From positions 1 to 64,000 of the forward strand of contig JAHEKP010000004.1 of assembly GCA_024638285.1 (NCBI GenBank): a stretch of DNA of 64,000 nt, written 5' to 3'. Under the pieces are notes generated by a model. The model was not told where the DNA came from, did no database searches, and saw only the letters and a program-made list of their open reading frames with translations. This DNA is from Cryomorphaceae bacterium (GTDB lineage: Bacteria > Bacteroidota > Bacteroidia > Flavobacteriales > Schleiferiaceae). Below are positions 29,088-38,503 of the stretch, piece by piece; position 1 is the first letter of the stretch, and every line of letters begins with the position of its first letter. Position numbers and translations under genes: made by a program.

Positions 29088-30503
29088 TTACTTCAGGTTG
29101 TTTATGAAATCGAAAAGTAAACGGACCCCGATGCCGGTTCCGCCTTCGACTTGGTAGCCGGCTCGCGATTTCAAAAATGCTGGCCCAGCGATATCTAAGT
29201 GAATGTAAGGATAATCGGTGAAGTGCTCTAGGAATTTACCTGCAGTAATGGCTCCTGCCTCCGCGCCTCCAATGTTTTTCATATCTGCAATGGGACTTTT
29301 CAACAAGTCTTTGTATTCATCCCAAAATGGAAATTCAACTACACGTTCGTGGGTGCGGTAGCCGCTTTCCTGAAGTGCCAGCATGCGCTCTTTTGATGCA
29401 TTTCCCATTCCTACAATCGCGTAACGACCTATGGCTCTTGCGGCAGCTCCCGTTAAGGTTGCGAGGTCGATTACTAATTCAGGACTGTAGCGTTTTGCGT
29501 ACACTAAGGCGTCAGCTAAAATTAATCGGCCTTCTGCATCGGTATTCATGACCTCCACACTAGTGCCGTCTGAAATGGTAATGACATCACCTGGTGTCAC
29601 AGCATTCCCTCCTGGGCGGTTATCTGTAGCAGGAACGAGGCCTATGATATGTACTGGAAGATCTGCTTCTGCTGCTGCGCTCATGGCTCCAATAACTGCA
29701 GCAGCGCCTCCCATATCAGATTTCATATCGTCCATAAAGTTCGATGGCTTGAGGCTTAAACCACCAGTATCGTAGACTACCCCCTTACCGACTAAAACGA
29801 GCGGTTTTTCATTGGTTGCATTTTTCGGTTTGTGTTCCATGATGATGAACACTGGAGGTTCAGTAGAACCGTAATTAACAGCCAATAATCCGCCCATCTT
29901 GAGGCTTTCGATCTGTTTTTTCTCCAGGACTTCTATAGAAAAACCGTGACGTTTACTGGCCTCTTTTGCTTGATTAGCAAGATCAGTTGCTGTTAAATCA
30001 ATGACGGGAGTATTGACCAATTCACGCGCAAAGAGCGTACCCATAGTCGCATTGACAATGGGGCTTAGGGTTTGTTCATTTTCTTTTGAAACGAACAATT
30101 GGGCCATCGAATTTTTACGTTTGTGGCTATCTGAGAAGTAGCGGAGGAATTGGTAATTACCAAGAATGGCTCCTTCTGCTACATACGGTACATGTGCGCC
30201 TAAAATCGCAATGCGGTCGAGGTGTGCGGCATTTGCCTTCAGCACTAGTTTATTGCCCGCTTGACGCATTTTTTCTGCGCGTGTATCAGCATCTACAGTT
30301 TTTCCAAGCTTATACACCCAAGCTGTATCTGTGCCTGCCTGAACCTCCAGCCATTTTTCTTCAAACTTTTCACTAAGTGCATGAACACGCTCGAGTTGGG
30401 CTACGTTCAAATGGCTTGAAAGTTCTTTTGTGTCGGTATAAACAATAGCTAGGCTGCCATTGTAATCAGGAGTGTATGTTGTGATTTTCATTGCTTCTTT
30501 CAT
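29088..30503 (-). CDS. Leucyl aminopeptidase (M17 family)
   Basis: 471 residues. The C-terminal M17 domain has metal and catalytic residues K240, D245 (V-G-K-G-V-V-Y-D-T-G-G), K252, D263 and D322, E324, R326 (N-T-D-A-E-G-R-L). It removes N-terminal residues from peptides in the cytoplasm; no signal peptide. The N-terminal 170 residues are the poorly conserved regulatory domain. ATG at 30503 or a second ATG at 30491 could be the start; the -7 box ends 7 bases before the first, so the second would leave a short leader. Forms one transcript with pdxA, overlapping only by near contact. Confidence 0.93.
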   Translation of the reverse strand: MKEAMKITTYTPDYNGSLAIVYTDTKELSSHLNVAQLERVHALSEKFEEKWLEVQAGTDTAWVYKLGKTVDADTRAEKMRQAGNKLVLKANAAHLDRIAILGAHVPYVAEGAILGNYQFLRYFSDSHKRKNSMAQLFVSKENEQTLSPIVNATMGTLFARELVNTPVIDLTATDLANQAKEASKRHGFSIEVLEKKQIESLKMGGLLAVNYGSTEPPVFIIMEHKPKNATNEKPLVLVGKGVVYDTGGLSLKPSNFMDDMKSDMGGAAAVIGAMSAAAEADLPVHIIGLVPATDNRPGGNAVTPGDVITISDGTSVEVMNTDAEGRLILADALVYAKRYSPELVIDLATLTGAAARAIGRYAIVGMGNASKERMLALQESGYRTHERVVEFPFWDEYKDLLKSPIADMKNIGGAEAGAITAGKFLEHFTDYPYIHLDIAGPAFLKSRAGYQVEGGTGIGVRLLFDFINNLK

Positions 30504-30510
30504 TTACTGT

Positions 30511-30538
30511 CAAATGTACTATTTTAACCAACCACAAA
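30511..30538 (-). promoter_or_regulatory. Promoter of the aminopeptidase-pdxA unit (TACATTTG with -33 TTTG)
   Basis: On the minus strand TTTG (30535-30538) and TACATTTG (30511-30518) are separated by 16 bases, close to the Bacteroidota -33/-7 arrangement. It lies in the 44-bp gap with ribE, so the two divergent genes have nearly touching promoters. Confidence 0.55.
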
Positions 30539-30547
30539 GAACCCTTC

Positions 30548-31144
30548 ATGTTTACTGGAATTATTGAAAAATTAGGCAAGGTTGCTAAGGTCGAAAAGAA
30601 CGGCGGAAACCTTGAATTGTATGTCGCTTCAGATCTTGCGAGCGAATTAAAAATAGACCAGAGCGTTGCTCATAATGGCATTTGTTTGACCGTGGTTGAA
30701 ATTTTTGGTGACCAAACCTACCGCGTAACTGCCATAGACGAGACCATTGCTAAAACCGCTATAGGCGATTTAAAAGAAGGGGATCCCATCAATCTTGAAC
30801 GTTGCATGACCATGGGCGCACGTTTAGATGGACATATTGTTCAGGGGCATGTGGATCAAATTGGCCATTGTACTTCCATTAAAGAGGAAGACGGATCTTG
30901 GCTGTTCTCTTTTTCTTACGACCCCTCTTTGGGCAATGTGACCGTAGAAAAAGGCTCCATCACGGTCAACGGTACGTCACTTACGGTCGTCGACTCTGTC
31001 GATGGTGGCTTCAGTGTCGCAATTATTCCATTTACCTATGAGCATACCGTATTTCATCATTTAAAGGTGGGCGATCGTATTAATCTAGAATTCGACATCA
31101 TAGGCAAATACGTTGCCCGGATGCTTAGCGGTTATAAAAATTGA
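30548..31144 (+). CDS. ribE: Riboflavin synthase alpha subunit
   Basis: 198 residues from ATG 30548. An upstream in-frame ATG (30491) would add 19 residues that overlap the aminopeptidase start; the family N-terminus M-F-T-G-I-I-E identifies 30548. Two lumazine-binding repeats are visible: the first with H-N-G-I-C-L-T-V, the second with G-S-I-T-V-N-G-T-S-L-T-V. The connecting region has M-G-A-R-L-D-G-H-I-V-Q-G-H-V-D. It dismutates two 6,7-dimethyl-8-ribityllumazine to riboflavin. The stop TGA overlaps the TTG start of the next regulator gene. Confidence 0.95.
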   Translation: MFTGIIEKLGKVAKVEKNGGNLELYVASDLASELKIDQSVAHNGICLTVVEIFGDQTYRVTAIDETIAKTAIGDLKEGDPINLERCMTMGARLDGHIVQGHVDQIGHCTSIKEEDGSWLFSFSYDPSLGNVTVEKGSITVNGTSLTVVDSVDGGFSVAIIPFTYEHTVFHHLKVGDRINLEFDIIGKYVARMLSGYKN

Positions 31145-31833
31145 AGTTAGTTCGTTGCATAGGAGTCTTAGACGATGAAATCATCGCGGTTCGAGGAATG
31201 GTTTTTCTGTTGGAAAAATTGTTGCCTCATGCCGAAGTAATAGGCTTTACACAACACCTTGATTTTGAAGTGTGGTGCCAACATAATGTGCCAGAATTGG
31301 TTTTTCTAGACATGGAAATGCCGCATGCCATGGGGCTTGATGTTGCGAAACGAATCCAGACCTATGTGGGAAACATTGTATTTGTTACCGCCCATTCAGA
31401 TTACAGTTTGGAAGCCTTTGAGACCGCAGTAGACTACATTCTAAAGCCAATCACCCCGAAACGCTTGCAACAATCCCTTACGAAAGTGGAGTCGCTCATT
31501 CCACTAAAGGCACGACAGGATCAAAAAATCAAATTACTTTTAAAAGGCACCTTCCATGAATTGCTGGAGACCGACATTTCATTTTTACGCGGACAGCGAA
31601 ATTATACGGAGGTAGTCTTAACCAACGGTGAGCACCACTTAATTGCACGAACGCTGAAGAGTTTCACAGACGTATTAAGTGATGCATTTGTTCGCATTCA
31701 TAAAAGCATTGTAGTGCAACGTGCCTTGATCGCTTCGGTTCGGCCGGGCAATCCATCCTACATTGTTCTTACAGACGGTACGCAACTGGATGCAGCGAAG
31801 GCCCGTTTAAACGCCTTAGAGAACGATGCGTAA
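31141..31833 (+). CDS. LytTR-family response regulator
   Basis: 230 residues. The receiver has acidic D11-D12-E, phospho-acceptor D57 (V-F-L-D-M-E-M-P) and the switch K in I-L-K-P-I-T. The LytTR DNA-binding domain (about 130-228) has D-I-S-F-L-R-G-Q-R-N-Y-T-E-V and F-V-R-I-H-K-S. The start must lie before D11, and the only one is TTG at 31141, whose last two bases and next A form the ribE stop (T-TGA overlap), so translation is coupled to ribE. It overlaps the kinase gene by 8 bases. A rare TTG start may keep its level low. Confidence 0.9.
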   Translation: MKLVRCIGVLDDEIIAVRGMVFLLEKLLPHAEVIGFTQHLDFEVWCQHNVPELVFLDMEMPHAMGLDVAKRIQTYVGNIVFVTAHSDYSLEAFETAVDYILKPITPKRLQQSLTKVESLIPLKARQDQKIKLLLKGTFHELLETDISFLRGQRNYTEVVLTNGEHHLIARTLKSFTDVLSDAFVRIHKSIVVQRALIASVRPGNPSYIVLTDGTQLDAAKARLNALENDA

Positions 31834-33478
31834 AATCCTCTTCATTCTAACGCTTTCAATACTGTGGATAAGCTGCACGCAGAGTGAACAGACGGAAGTT
31901 CCAAATTCGGTTCGCGAAGCTTTTGGGATGCATCAAGATTCTACAGCTATTCAGGCATTGGTGAAAGACTTATTGGAGAGTAATGATAAGACAGAGGAAG
32001 CTTGGGGGGCGTATTTTGTTACACGCGAGATCGTACGAAAAGGAGTGAATTTCGAAGCGTTAACCTATCTAGAACGAGCCGAAATTCTTTTTCGCTCCAC
32101 CAATAATAGTGAAGGGATTAAACGAATATTGTTGCTTAAGGCACACGCCTATTGGTCATTGGGAGCCGGGGAAGAAATTTTAGCAATTTCAGAGGAGACC
32201 ATGCGTCTTCGGGAAGGCAATCTGAGAGGTTGGGCTACGGCAGCAGGAAACTACACTACCTATTTATTGGATTATGGACGCTTTGAAGAAGTTCTGGCTT
32301 ACAGTGACTCCGTTTTGGCCATATGTCGTAGGGTTGACGGAGGTATCAATCCAAGTGAAGCATATGCAGTACGAGCAGAAGCTTTGCAATACCTTAATAG
32401 AGATTCTGTGGCGGTTGATACACTCATCACACTGGCGCTTGAATTGATTGATGGAACGATTCCCGATGTCGATAAAAAGAACATCTATTTCAGAGCTTTG
32501 AATTTAAATGCTCTTGACCAGAAAGCTTTGGCACGTTGTATTCGGTTTGCACACGGTAAAGAATTTTGGTCCTTAGAGGCAAAATCTAGAGCACAATTCA
32601 CAGATTACGCAATATTAAACGAGACTTTGGAGACGGCCCTTAATGCTGAGGTAACTGCGAACAAAAGAGCTCTTGCCGCTGTGGATGAAGGTCAAAGTAA
32701 GTTCTTAGCCTTTGAATTGGCTCGTGGACGCAATGAAATCGCTAGATACCAACGGGAGTCAAAGTTGCGGAAAACAGCCTTAAGTGTAACGGCACTGTTG
32801 TTTATTGTAGTGCTTGTAGGTATTATTTTAACATACCGCAGTCGTATGGCGGCCGCTCGCGCAAAGTTGAATTTACAGGAAGCGGAATTGGCTTTAGAGA
32901 ATTATAAAAACACCATTCGGCCTCATTTCCTTTTCAATCAATTAAACAATGTGAGTGCATTTTTAAGTCAAGAGCTCATAGGTCAAGCTCAAGATTATTT
33001 ATCTGACTTAGGCCAATTTTTACGGTCTCTTCTCGAGGAACAGGACAACCAGGTTATAGAATTGGGCGCGGTTAAAAAACAATTGCACGCTTACACAGCG
33101 TTGCAGCAAAAGGGCTCTTACGGAAATGTGGCAGTGCACATCACTATTCCAAAAGAACTTCTTAAAGTTTGTATACCTACCGGTTTGCTTCAGCCATTGG
33201 TTGAAAACAGTTTTAAATATGCGGGTCATGAAGGTAGTGCATCCCCAAGCATTCATGTAGAGGCGCATTCTTCAGCAGGTGTACTCACTCTAAAAGTAGA
33301 AGATTCCGGATACGGCGATTACACTATACCAGGGGGAACAGGACATGGATTGCGATTAATTAAGGACCGAATGGCTTTCAATAAGTCTAAGAGTAAAACC
33401 CCAAAGGATTGGACGGTTACTACTTCGTTCAAAAAAGAAAAAGGCACCGTCATATTGACGATGCCTTTAGCGGAATAG
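31826..33478 (+). CDS. LytS-type sensor histidine kinase with extracytoplasmic helical domain
   Basis: 550 residues. It begins with a signal-like hydrophobic segment ending W-I-S-C (a possible but imperfect lipobox). An alpha-helical, TPR-like region (about 30-300), one transmembrane helix (about 318-337), and a short coiled segment follow. The His_kinase domain has phospho-acceptor H367 in R-P-H-F-L-F-N-Q-L-N-N, and the ATPase domain has V-E-N-S-F-K-Y-A (N box) and G-H-G-L-R-L-I. It is the kinase for the LytTR regulator upstream. If the N-terminus is exported the helical region senses outside the inner membrane; the ligand is unknown. Co-transcribed with ribE. Confidence 0.88.
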   Translation: MRKILFILTLSILWISCTQSEQTEVPNSVREAFGMHQDSTAIQALVKDLLESNDKTEEAWGAYFVTREIVRKGVNFEALTYLERAEILFRSTNNSEGIKRILLLKAHAYWSLGAGEEILAISEETMRLREGNLRGWATAAGNYTTYLLDYGRFEEVLAYSDSVLAICRRVDGGINPSEAYAVRAEALQYLNRDSVAVDTLITLALELIDGTIPDVDKKNIYFRALNLNALDQKALARCIRFAHGKEFWSLEAKSRAQFTDYAILNETLETALNAEVTANKRALAAVDEGQSKFLAFELARGRNEIARYQRESKLRKTALSVTALLFIVVLVGIILTYRSRMAAARAKLNLQEAELALENYKNTIRPHFLFNQLNNVSAFLSQELIGQAQDYLSDLGQFLRSLLEEQDNQVIELGAVKKQLHAYTALQQKGSYGNVAVHITIPKELLKVCIPTGLLQPLVENSFKYAGHEGSASPSIHVEAHSSAGVLTLKVEDSGYGDYTIPGGTGHGLRLIKDRMAFNKSKSKTPKDWTVTTSFKKEKGTVILTMPLAE

Positions 33479-33531
33479 ATCCTAGGTTTATTGGTTATGT
33501 AAGTATACACTAAATGCTCACGATGTCTCAC

Positions 33532-33566
33532 ATAGACTTATCGTAGTGCATATAGACTTATCGTAG
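33532..33566. repeat. Two 15-bp direct copies, 20 bases apart
   Basis: atagacttatcgtag occurs at 33532-33546 and again at 33552-33566. The second copy contains the stop codon of the PLP-enzyme gene (minus strand, 33558-33560). It looks like a short tandem duplication in the spacer; no protein or known site is assigned. Confidence 0.8.
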
Positions 33567-34505
33567 CGGCCATTTTAGGGTGTCCATATTGCCTCCACAC
33601 AGTAGAATGCCCGTTTTCCCATTCATCGATTTTTTAAGACTTGCTGCTACTCCTACCGCTGCACTGGGTTCGATAAACTGCTTTAACCGAGCTAAAACAT
33701 AGTGCCACGCTTCCGTAATTTCTGCTTCCGTAACCAATATTATTTCTTGGACATGGGATTGAATGATGGGGAAATTTCGTGTTCCCAAAGAAGTGCGTAA
33801 CCCATCGGCAATGGTATCTGCCGAAGTAACGGGAACCCAACGTCCACTGTTAAAACTCTCGTGCGCGTCCGATGCATTTGTGGGTTCACATCCTATGACT
33901 GTGGCCCCACCAAAATAGGCGTTTGCGAGCGCTGCACCAGCTAGTAAACCACCGCCTCCAACAGGCACAAAAAGGTATTTTAGATCGGGATGTTCATCCA
34001 ACAATTCCATCGTGGCCGTAGCTTGTCCGGCGATAATGTCATAATTGTCATAGGGATGTATGAAAAAGGCACCCGTTTTTTCTTTCACCGCCTGGGCTGT
34101 GTGCTCACGTGCGGCTAGAGTAGGGTCACAGAATTCGATGATTCCACCATAGCTCTGTACGGCTTCTATTTTCGCCTTTGGGGCATTGCTTGGCATGACG
34201 ATATGTGCTTTTTCACCAATATTTGATGCCGCCCAGGCCAAAGCTGCGCCGTGATTTCCGGAGCTGTGCGTTACAAACCCTTTGTCTCTTGCAATTTTTT
34301 GGTGCACTAGTACCGCATTCATCGCTCCGCGGGCTTTAAAGGCCCCCGTTTTTTGTAGGTGTTCGCCTTTAAAAAAGCAGTGGCTGCCTGCACGTTCATC
34401 AAATCGCTTAGAGTGAAATACCGGCGTGTTGTGTATGTACGGTGCTATTCTTTCCAACGTTGCTCTTAAATCGTCTGCAGTTGGAATTCCTTGGAGTGGA
34501 GTCAT
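33558..34505 (-). CDS. PLP-dependent threonine dehydratase / serine racemase-like enzyme
   Basis: 315 residues from ATG 34505 (an in-frame TTG three codons earlier is less likely). Fold type II PLP enzyme: K57 in Q-K-T-G-A-F-K-A-R-G forms the Schiff base, S-S-G-N-H-G binds the cofactor phosphate side, and P-V-G-G-G-G-L-L-A-G is the glycine loop. It has no C-terminal ACT regulatory domain, so it is the short catabolic or racemase-like form. It deaminates threonine or serine, or racemises serine; sequence cannot decide. Last gene of yicC-gmk-nadD-AddB-like-PLP, 9 bases after the AddB-like gene. Confidence 0.86.
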   Translation of the reverse strand: MTPLQGIPTADDLRATLERIAPYIHNTPVFHSKRFDERAGSHCFFKGEHLQKTGAFKARGAMNAVLVHQKIARDKGFVTHSSGNHGAALAWAASNIGEKAHIVMPSNAPKAKIEAVQSYGGIIEFCDPTLAAREHTAQAVKEKTGAFFIHPYDNYDIIAGQATATMELLDEHPDLKYLFVPVGGGGLLAGAALANAYFGGATVIGCEPTNASDAHESFNSGRWVPVTSADTIADGLRTSLGTRNFPIIQSHVQEIILVTEAEITEAWHYVLARLKQFIEPSAAVGVAASLKKSMNGKTGILLCGGNMDTLKWPLR

Positions 34506-34514
34506 GATCGCCAA

Positions 34515-37316
34515 TTAGTTGAATTCATACCGAGGCTTTTCTATGAAGGGTAATCCGTTGCTGTGAACCTCTGCTAAGTAGTCAAAAAGTGCGTTTTCAA
34601 AGTCCTGCAAAAGGCTTTCCGTGATATCATTGGATTTACCCAGTACTGCTCCGCGAAGTAAATGTTCTGGCTGTCCACTTTGTAGTTTAAACATTCCGGA
34701 ATGCCAAGGGAAGGGATGCGTTACCAAATCCTTTTTCCAGAGCAGCCAGGCGTACAAAAGAATCTGTAATGGCTTTCCTTTACTGCCCTTCCAGAGGTCG
34801 TCCAGTCCAGAAAGGCTCAGATCGCTTGGTCCAATTGCGCCACTTTTATAATCCCAGATGATGAAGGAATTATCGTACACTTCCAGTCGGTCAACCACGC
34901 CACTAAACTTCATAGGTAGTTGTAAGGTAGGATGCTGCATTTCAAAGTCTAATTTTGTTTCCACCCCTTTTAAAATAAGGGTACCCTGTGCTGCACGGCG
35001 TGCGTCGTATTCTAAGAATTGGCGTATCATTTTTTTACAAATATCAAGGGTCAATAAATTCCGGCCCTGAGTCAATGCGTTTTTTGAGTACCGTTCCACT
35101 TCGATTAGGTAGTTCAAGCCGGCTTCATAAGCTTGTTCCGTCCACAGGTTTACGTCAATATTCGTGATGGTTTTACCCACATGCGATTCGTATACTTTTT
35201 CCAATCCCTTATGAATGAGGTTTCCCATGACCATCGCACTAACCTGTTCTTCTACTTCATCCTCTTCTTTGATACGTATTAATCGTTTTTGATAGAATCG
35301 GTCGGGCATACCTGTTAGTTCATTGAGTGAGGATGCACTGATTCCACGCGCCATCCATGCTTCAAAAGCGCGCACAACTGACGGTGTTTTTTCCGCTGAG
35401 AACAGTTGTTCCATGGAATTCTGCGCTACCGGACCTTGCAGGAAGGTACGCGGATGGACTGTGCAGGCGGTGTTTTGGAGTTCGTTTTCTAATTGGACCA
35501 AAAAACGACTGGGTTCGCCGCCTCCCATGGCTTCACTATCGGTGTTAAATGTAATGGTTGATGAAAGACAACGCTGTTGAATCCGGTAGAAGTGGTAGGC
35601 ATAAACAGCATCTTTCTCTTCGTAGGTAGGCAGGCCATAATTTCGCTTAATATCGTAAGGTAGAAGTGAATTAAAGCGTCTACCGGCAGGTAAAACACCT
35701 TCGTTTACTCCAGCGAGGATAATGTGTTTGAAATCTAAGGTTCTGCTTTCGAGAATACCCATGATTTGCAATCCTTCAAGGGGTTCACCCACAAAATCCA
35801 CGGTTCCACTTCGCAGCTGCTGCTTGATCAGTTTTAAAAGCACTAACGGCTCTACTTCGATAGTAAGTGTTCGAGTAAGTTGTGCTAAGAGTGTATGTAT
35901 GTGGTAGGCTGTATTTTGAATTACAGGGTCTTGTGTTTCTGCACGGCCAACATGTTTCAGCCAGTTTTGCAAAGCGGTAATCCAGCCTTTGGAATCTTGC
36001 GCTTCAAAAAGCGCTCCATAGCCATCAGGACCTTTAGTACAGCGACGAACCCATTCAGATGCGCTGGTGAAGACTCGGTTTGCTTTAACTATTTCAGCAT
36101 TCCATTCAAGCGGACTTTCACCTGCAGGTCCACTCCAGTATTTGTTGAAAAGTGGGTCGGTAAACAAAGCACATAAGGAGCGGTAGTAGAAGGTCCACTT
36201 TCCCGCCTTGCGCTCATTTTTCAGCGCATATTCAATCACGGTAACCCACAAGCGAACGGTACCAGCGAGCGCCGTTTGATCCAGCGGATACCCCATGGTG
36301 ATGTTTACTTTATTGTAGGCCTCCGGTAAGAAACTGAGCACCGGATTCAAGAGGGATTCGTCGGCAAGAATAACGGCAATATCCTTGGGTGCAACACCCG
36401 ATTTTCTCAGGTCTTCAAGTGCGCCAGCTACGGCTTTAGCCTGACCAGTATACTGACTGGCTCCGACGGGATGAATTTGCTTTGGAAGGGTTTTCCAATC
36501 ACTCGCAGCTCCTTTCGTAGTGGGTACATCTTTGCCAAAAGTTTTTTGACGTTGAACGTGGCTGCGAAGAAAATGGCCTGCTTCGTGCAACGGATCGTTA
36601 AAGTAATGAGCGTCTAAATCCCAAAGCGTGCGCGTAGGGCATTCTTCGCGGATAGATTGAATAATGCTCAATTCTGCTGTGTTCAGTGCATTTAGACCTG
36701 CAATAAGCACGTGTTCTATACCGTTTTTGCTGAGATAAGCAGCAATGGATTCAGGACGTGTTGCAAGGTTGCGTGCAGCCAAACCGCTGTAGGCCTCACC
36801 ATCTTCTAGCAAGGAGGTAGTAAAGGTTTCGTATGTCGCTGGAAGGAGTGCAATGAAATCAGAATAGCGACGCATAAGGGCGGTTTCTTCACCTGGCGCT
36901 AAATCCCATTCAGCCAATTTTTGAACGTTGTATAGATCGCCTAATACATGTGCTGGGTTGAGGAGGTAGCGATCAATTTCGCCGAAATCGGACAATAACG
37001 TTTGACCCCAGTTTAAAAAACTTCCTAGGCCCTCACTTGTACCTTGCGGTAAGGACTGTGCCCGGGTACGTTCATAGCAATCAAACAGTCGTACCATTAA
37101 GGCCAAAGGCTCTACGACGACGAGATTAGCCGCTTGTGCAATGAACTGATCAACAGTGGTGAACATGGGCAAGAGGGCCGTATCTGAAATGTGTTCTTTT
37201 AGCGCTTCACGTAAGAATAGTTCTGCACGCTGGTTAGGTAAAAGCACAAGTTTTTCATGCAGAATGCCCGGCCCATTGATTAATTCTAGAGCGATACGTG
37301 AGATAAAAGTGGCCAT
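34515..37316 (-). CDS. AddB-like PD-(D/E)XK nuclease protein
   Basis: 933 residues. The N-terminus resembles a UvrD-like fold but where a helicase would have a Walker A motif it reads L-V-L-L-P-N-Q-R-A-E-L-F-L, so no functional ATP site is evident. The last 200 residues carry a RecB-type nuclease: L-I-H-K-G-L-E (histidine in the first part), F-S-G-V-V-D-R-L-E and I-I-W-D-Y-K-S-G. Its role would be the second subunit of an AddAB-type double-strand break processing complex; an AddA helicase is not in the window. It starts 4 bases after nadD. Confidence 0.8.
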   Translation of the reverse strand: MATFISRIALELINGPGILHEKLVLLPNQRAELFLREALKEHISDTALLPMFTTVDQFIAQAANLVVVEPLALMVRLFDCYERTRAQSLPQGTSEGLGSFLNWGQTLLSDFGEIDRYLLNPAHVLGDLYNVQKLAEWDLAPGEETALMRRYSDFIALLPATYETFTTSLLEDGEAYSGLAARNLATRPESIAAYLSKNGIEHVLIAGLNALNTAELSIIQSIREECPTRTLWDLDAHYFNDPLHEAGHFLRSHVQRQKTFGKDVPTTKGAASDWKTLPKQIHPVGASQYTGQAKAVAGALEDLRKSGVAPKDIAVILADESLLNPVLSFLPEAYNKVNITMGYPLDQTALAGTVRLWVTVIEYALKNERKAGKWTFYYRSLCALFTDPLFNKYWSGPAGESPLEWNAEIVKANRVFTSASEWVRRCTKGPDGYGALFEAQDSKGWITALQNWLKHVGRAETQDPVIQNTAYHIHTLLAQLTRTLTIEVEPLVLLKLIKQQLRSGTVDFVGEPLEGLQIMGILESRTLDFKHIILAGVNEGVLPAGRRFNSLLPYDIKRNYGLPTYEEKDAVYAYHFYRIQQRCLSSTITFNTDSEAMGGGEPSRFLVQLENELQNTACTVHPRTFLQGPVAQNSMEQLFSAEKTPSVVRAFEAWMARGISASSLNELTGMPDRFYQKRLIRIKEEDEVEEQVSAMVMGNLIHKGLEKVYESHVGKTITNIDVNLWTEQAYEAGLNYLIEVERYSKNALTQGRNLLTLDICKKMIRQFLEYDARRAAQGTLILKGVETKLDFEMQHPTLQLPMKFSGVVDRLEVYDNSFIIWDYKSGAIGPSDLSLSGLDDLWKGSKGKPLQILLYAWLLWKKDLVTHPFPWHSGMFKLQSGQPEHLLRGAVLGKSNDITESLLQDFENALFDYLAEVHSNGLPFIEKPRYEFN

Positions 37317-37319
37317 GGA

Positions 37320-37910
37320 TTATTGGAAGAGATTACTTCCCTCAATGTACTCAAAAACTGCTTTAGGCAGCAAGTTGCGTAGCGGTTTTCCCTCCTTAAA
37401 GCTATTCCTTATGAGCGTTGCGCTTATTTCCATTCGCGGTGCTTGTACCACTGTCACCTTAGGATGCTTTTCAAAATGCGGATTCTCTGCGACCACTTCA
37501 TTTGCATGACGGGGGTAAACAAAAATAGCATGCGCATCTACGATGCTTTCTACATTTTTCCATTTGTGCAATCCCTTGAGATTGTCTTCGCCCATAATTA
37601 GCGAAAACTGGGCCTCTGGATGCTCCTCACGCAAATAGGCTAAGGTTTGCGCGGTATAATTTGGCTGGGGCAGTGAAAATTCGATGGCACTTGCAGTCAT
37701 CCCTTCTTGATCCTCTAAAGCCAGATGAACCAGATGCAATCGCTCTCGGTCGGGTAATAGCGTAGATTTTTTTTTAAAGGGATTGTGCGGTGTGACTACA
37801 AAGCAAATTTGGTCCAATTCAGTATAACGATAGAAGTACTCTGCTAATGCCAAATGCCCTATGTGTATGGGGTTAAAGGTGCCAAAGAATAAGCCAATTT
37901 TACCCTTCAT
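37320..37910 (-). CDS. nadD: Nicotinate-nucleotide adenylyltransferase
   Basis: 196 residues. The N-terminal nucleotidyltransferase signature F-F-G-T-F-N-P-I-H16-I-G-H19 and the second motif I-S-A-T-L-I-R-N-S-F are present. It adenylates nicotinate mononucleotide to nicotinate adenine dinucleotide in NAD synthesis. It begins one base after gmk ends, indicating tight coupling. Confidence 0.93.
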   Translation of the reverse strand: MKGKIGLFFGTFNPIHIGHLALAEYFYRYTELDQICFVVTPHNPFKKKSTLLPDRERLHLVHLALEDQEGMTASAIEFSLPQPNYTAQTLAYLREEHPEAQFSLIMGEDNLKGLHKWKNVESIVDAHAIFVYPRHANEVVAENPHFEKHPKVTVVQAPRMEISATLIRNSFKEGKPLRNLLPKAVFEYIEGSNLFQ

Positions 37911-37911
37911 C

Positions 37912-38493
37912 TTACTGTGCTAAAAATTCAATCAGTAATTTTTTAGCTTCTGCTTTCGCCCGGTCCAGATCGTCGTTAATGATGATGTGGTCAAAAAAAT
38001 GCGATTGCTCCATTTCCCAAGAAGCTTTTTCAATGCGCTGTTTGATCTTGTCATTACTGTCCGTTCCTCGAGCAATGAGTCGACGTTCCAATTCTTCTAT
38101 GCTCGGCGCTTGAATAAACAATGCAAGCGCGCGATCACCATATTCAGCCTTTAAATTCTTGCCGCCAACAACATCGATATCAAAAGCGACCGCATCACCT
38201 GCAGCCCAACTTTTCTCAACCTCACTTCGTAGCGTACCGTAGCATGCTCCCGGATATACTTCTTCCCATTCGAGAAACGCCCCTTCGCTCACATACGTAT
38301 TAAACGACTCATTCGAGAGAAAGTAATAGTCCACACCGTCTTGTTCTTGCCCACGAGGTGCACGGGAAGTCGCACTGATACTGAACGCAAATCCAGGGAC
38401 GGTAGTGATTAAGTACTGCACCAACGTAGACTTCCCGCTGCCTGATGGGGCCGAAAAGATAATTAGTTTTCCTTCTGGAGTGCTCATACGCAT
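37912..38493 (-). CDS. gmk: Guanylate kinase
   Basis: 193 residues. P-loop A15-P-S-G-S-G-K-S22, and family motifs S-A-T-S-R-A-P-R-G-Q-E and G-V-D-Y-Y-F. It phosphorylates GMP to GDP. An internal ATG at codon 3 is an equally plausible start. It lies 10 bases after the yicC-like gene and one base before nadD. Confidence 0.95.
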   Translation of the reverse strand: MRMSTPEGKLIIFSAPSGSGKSTLVQYLITTVPGFAFSISATSRAPRGQEQDGVDYYFLSNESFNTYVSEGAFLEWEEVYPGACYGTLRSEVEKSWAAGDAVAFDIDVVGGKNLKAEYGDRALALFIQAPSIEELERRLIARGTDSNDKIKQRIEKASWEMEQSHFFDHIIINDDLDRAKAEAKKLLIEFLAQ

Positions 38494-38503
38494 GGATTAT
38501 GAT

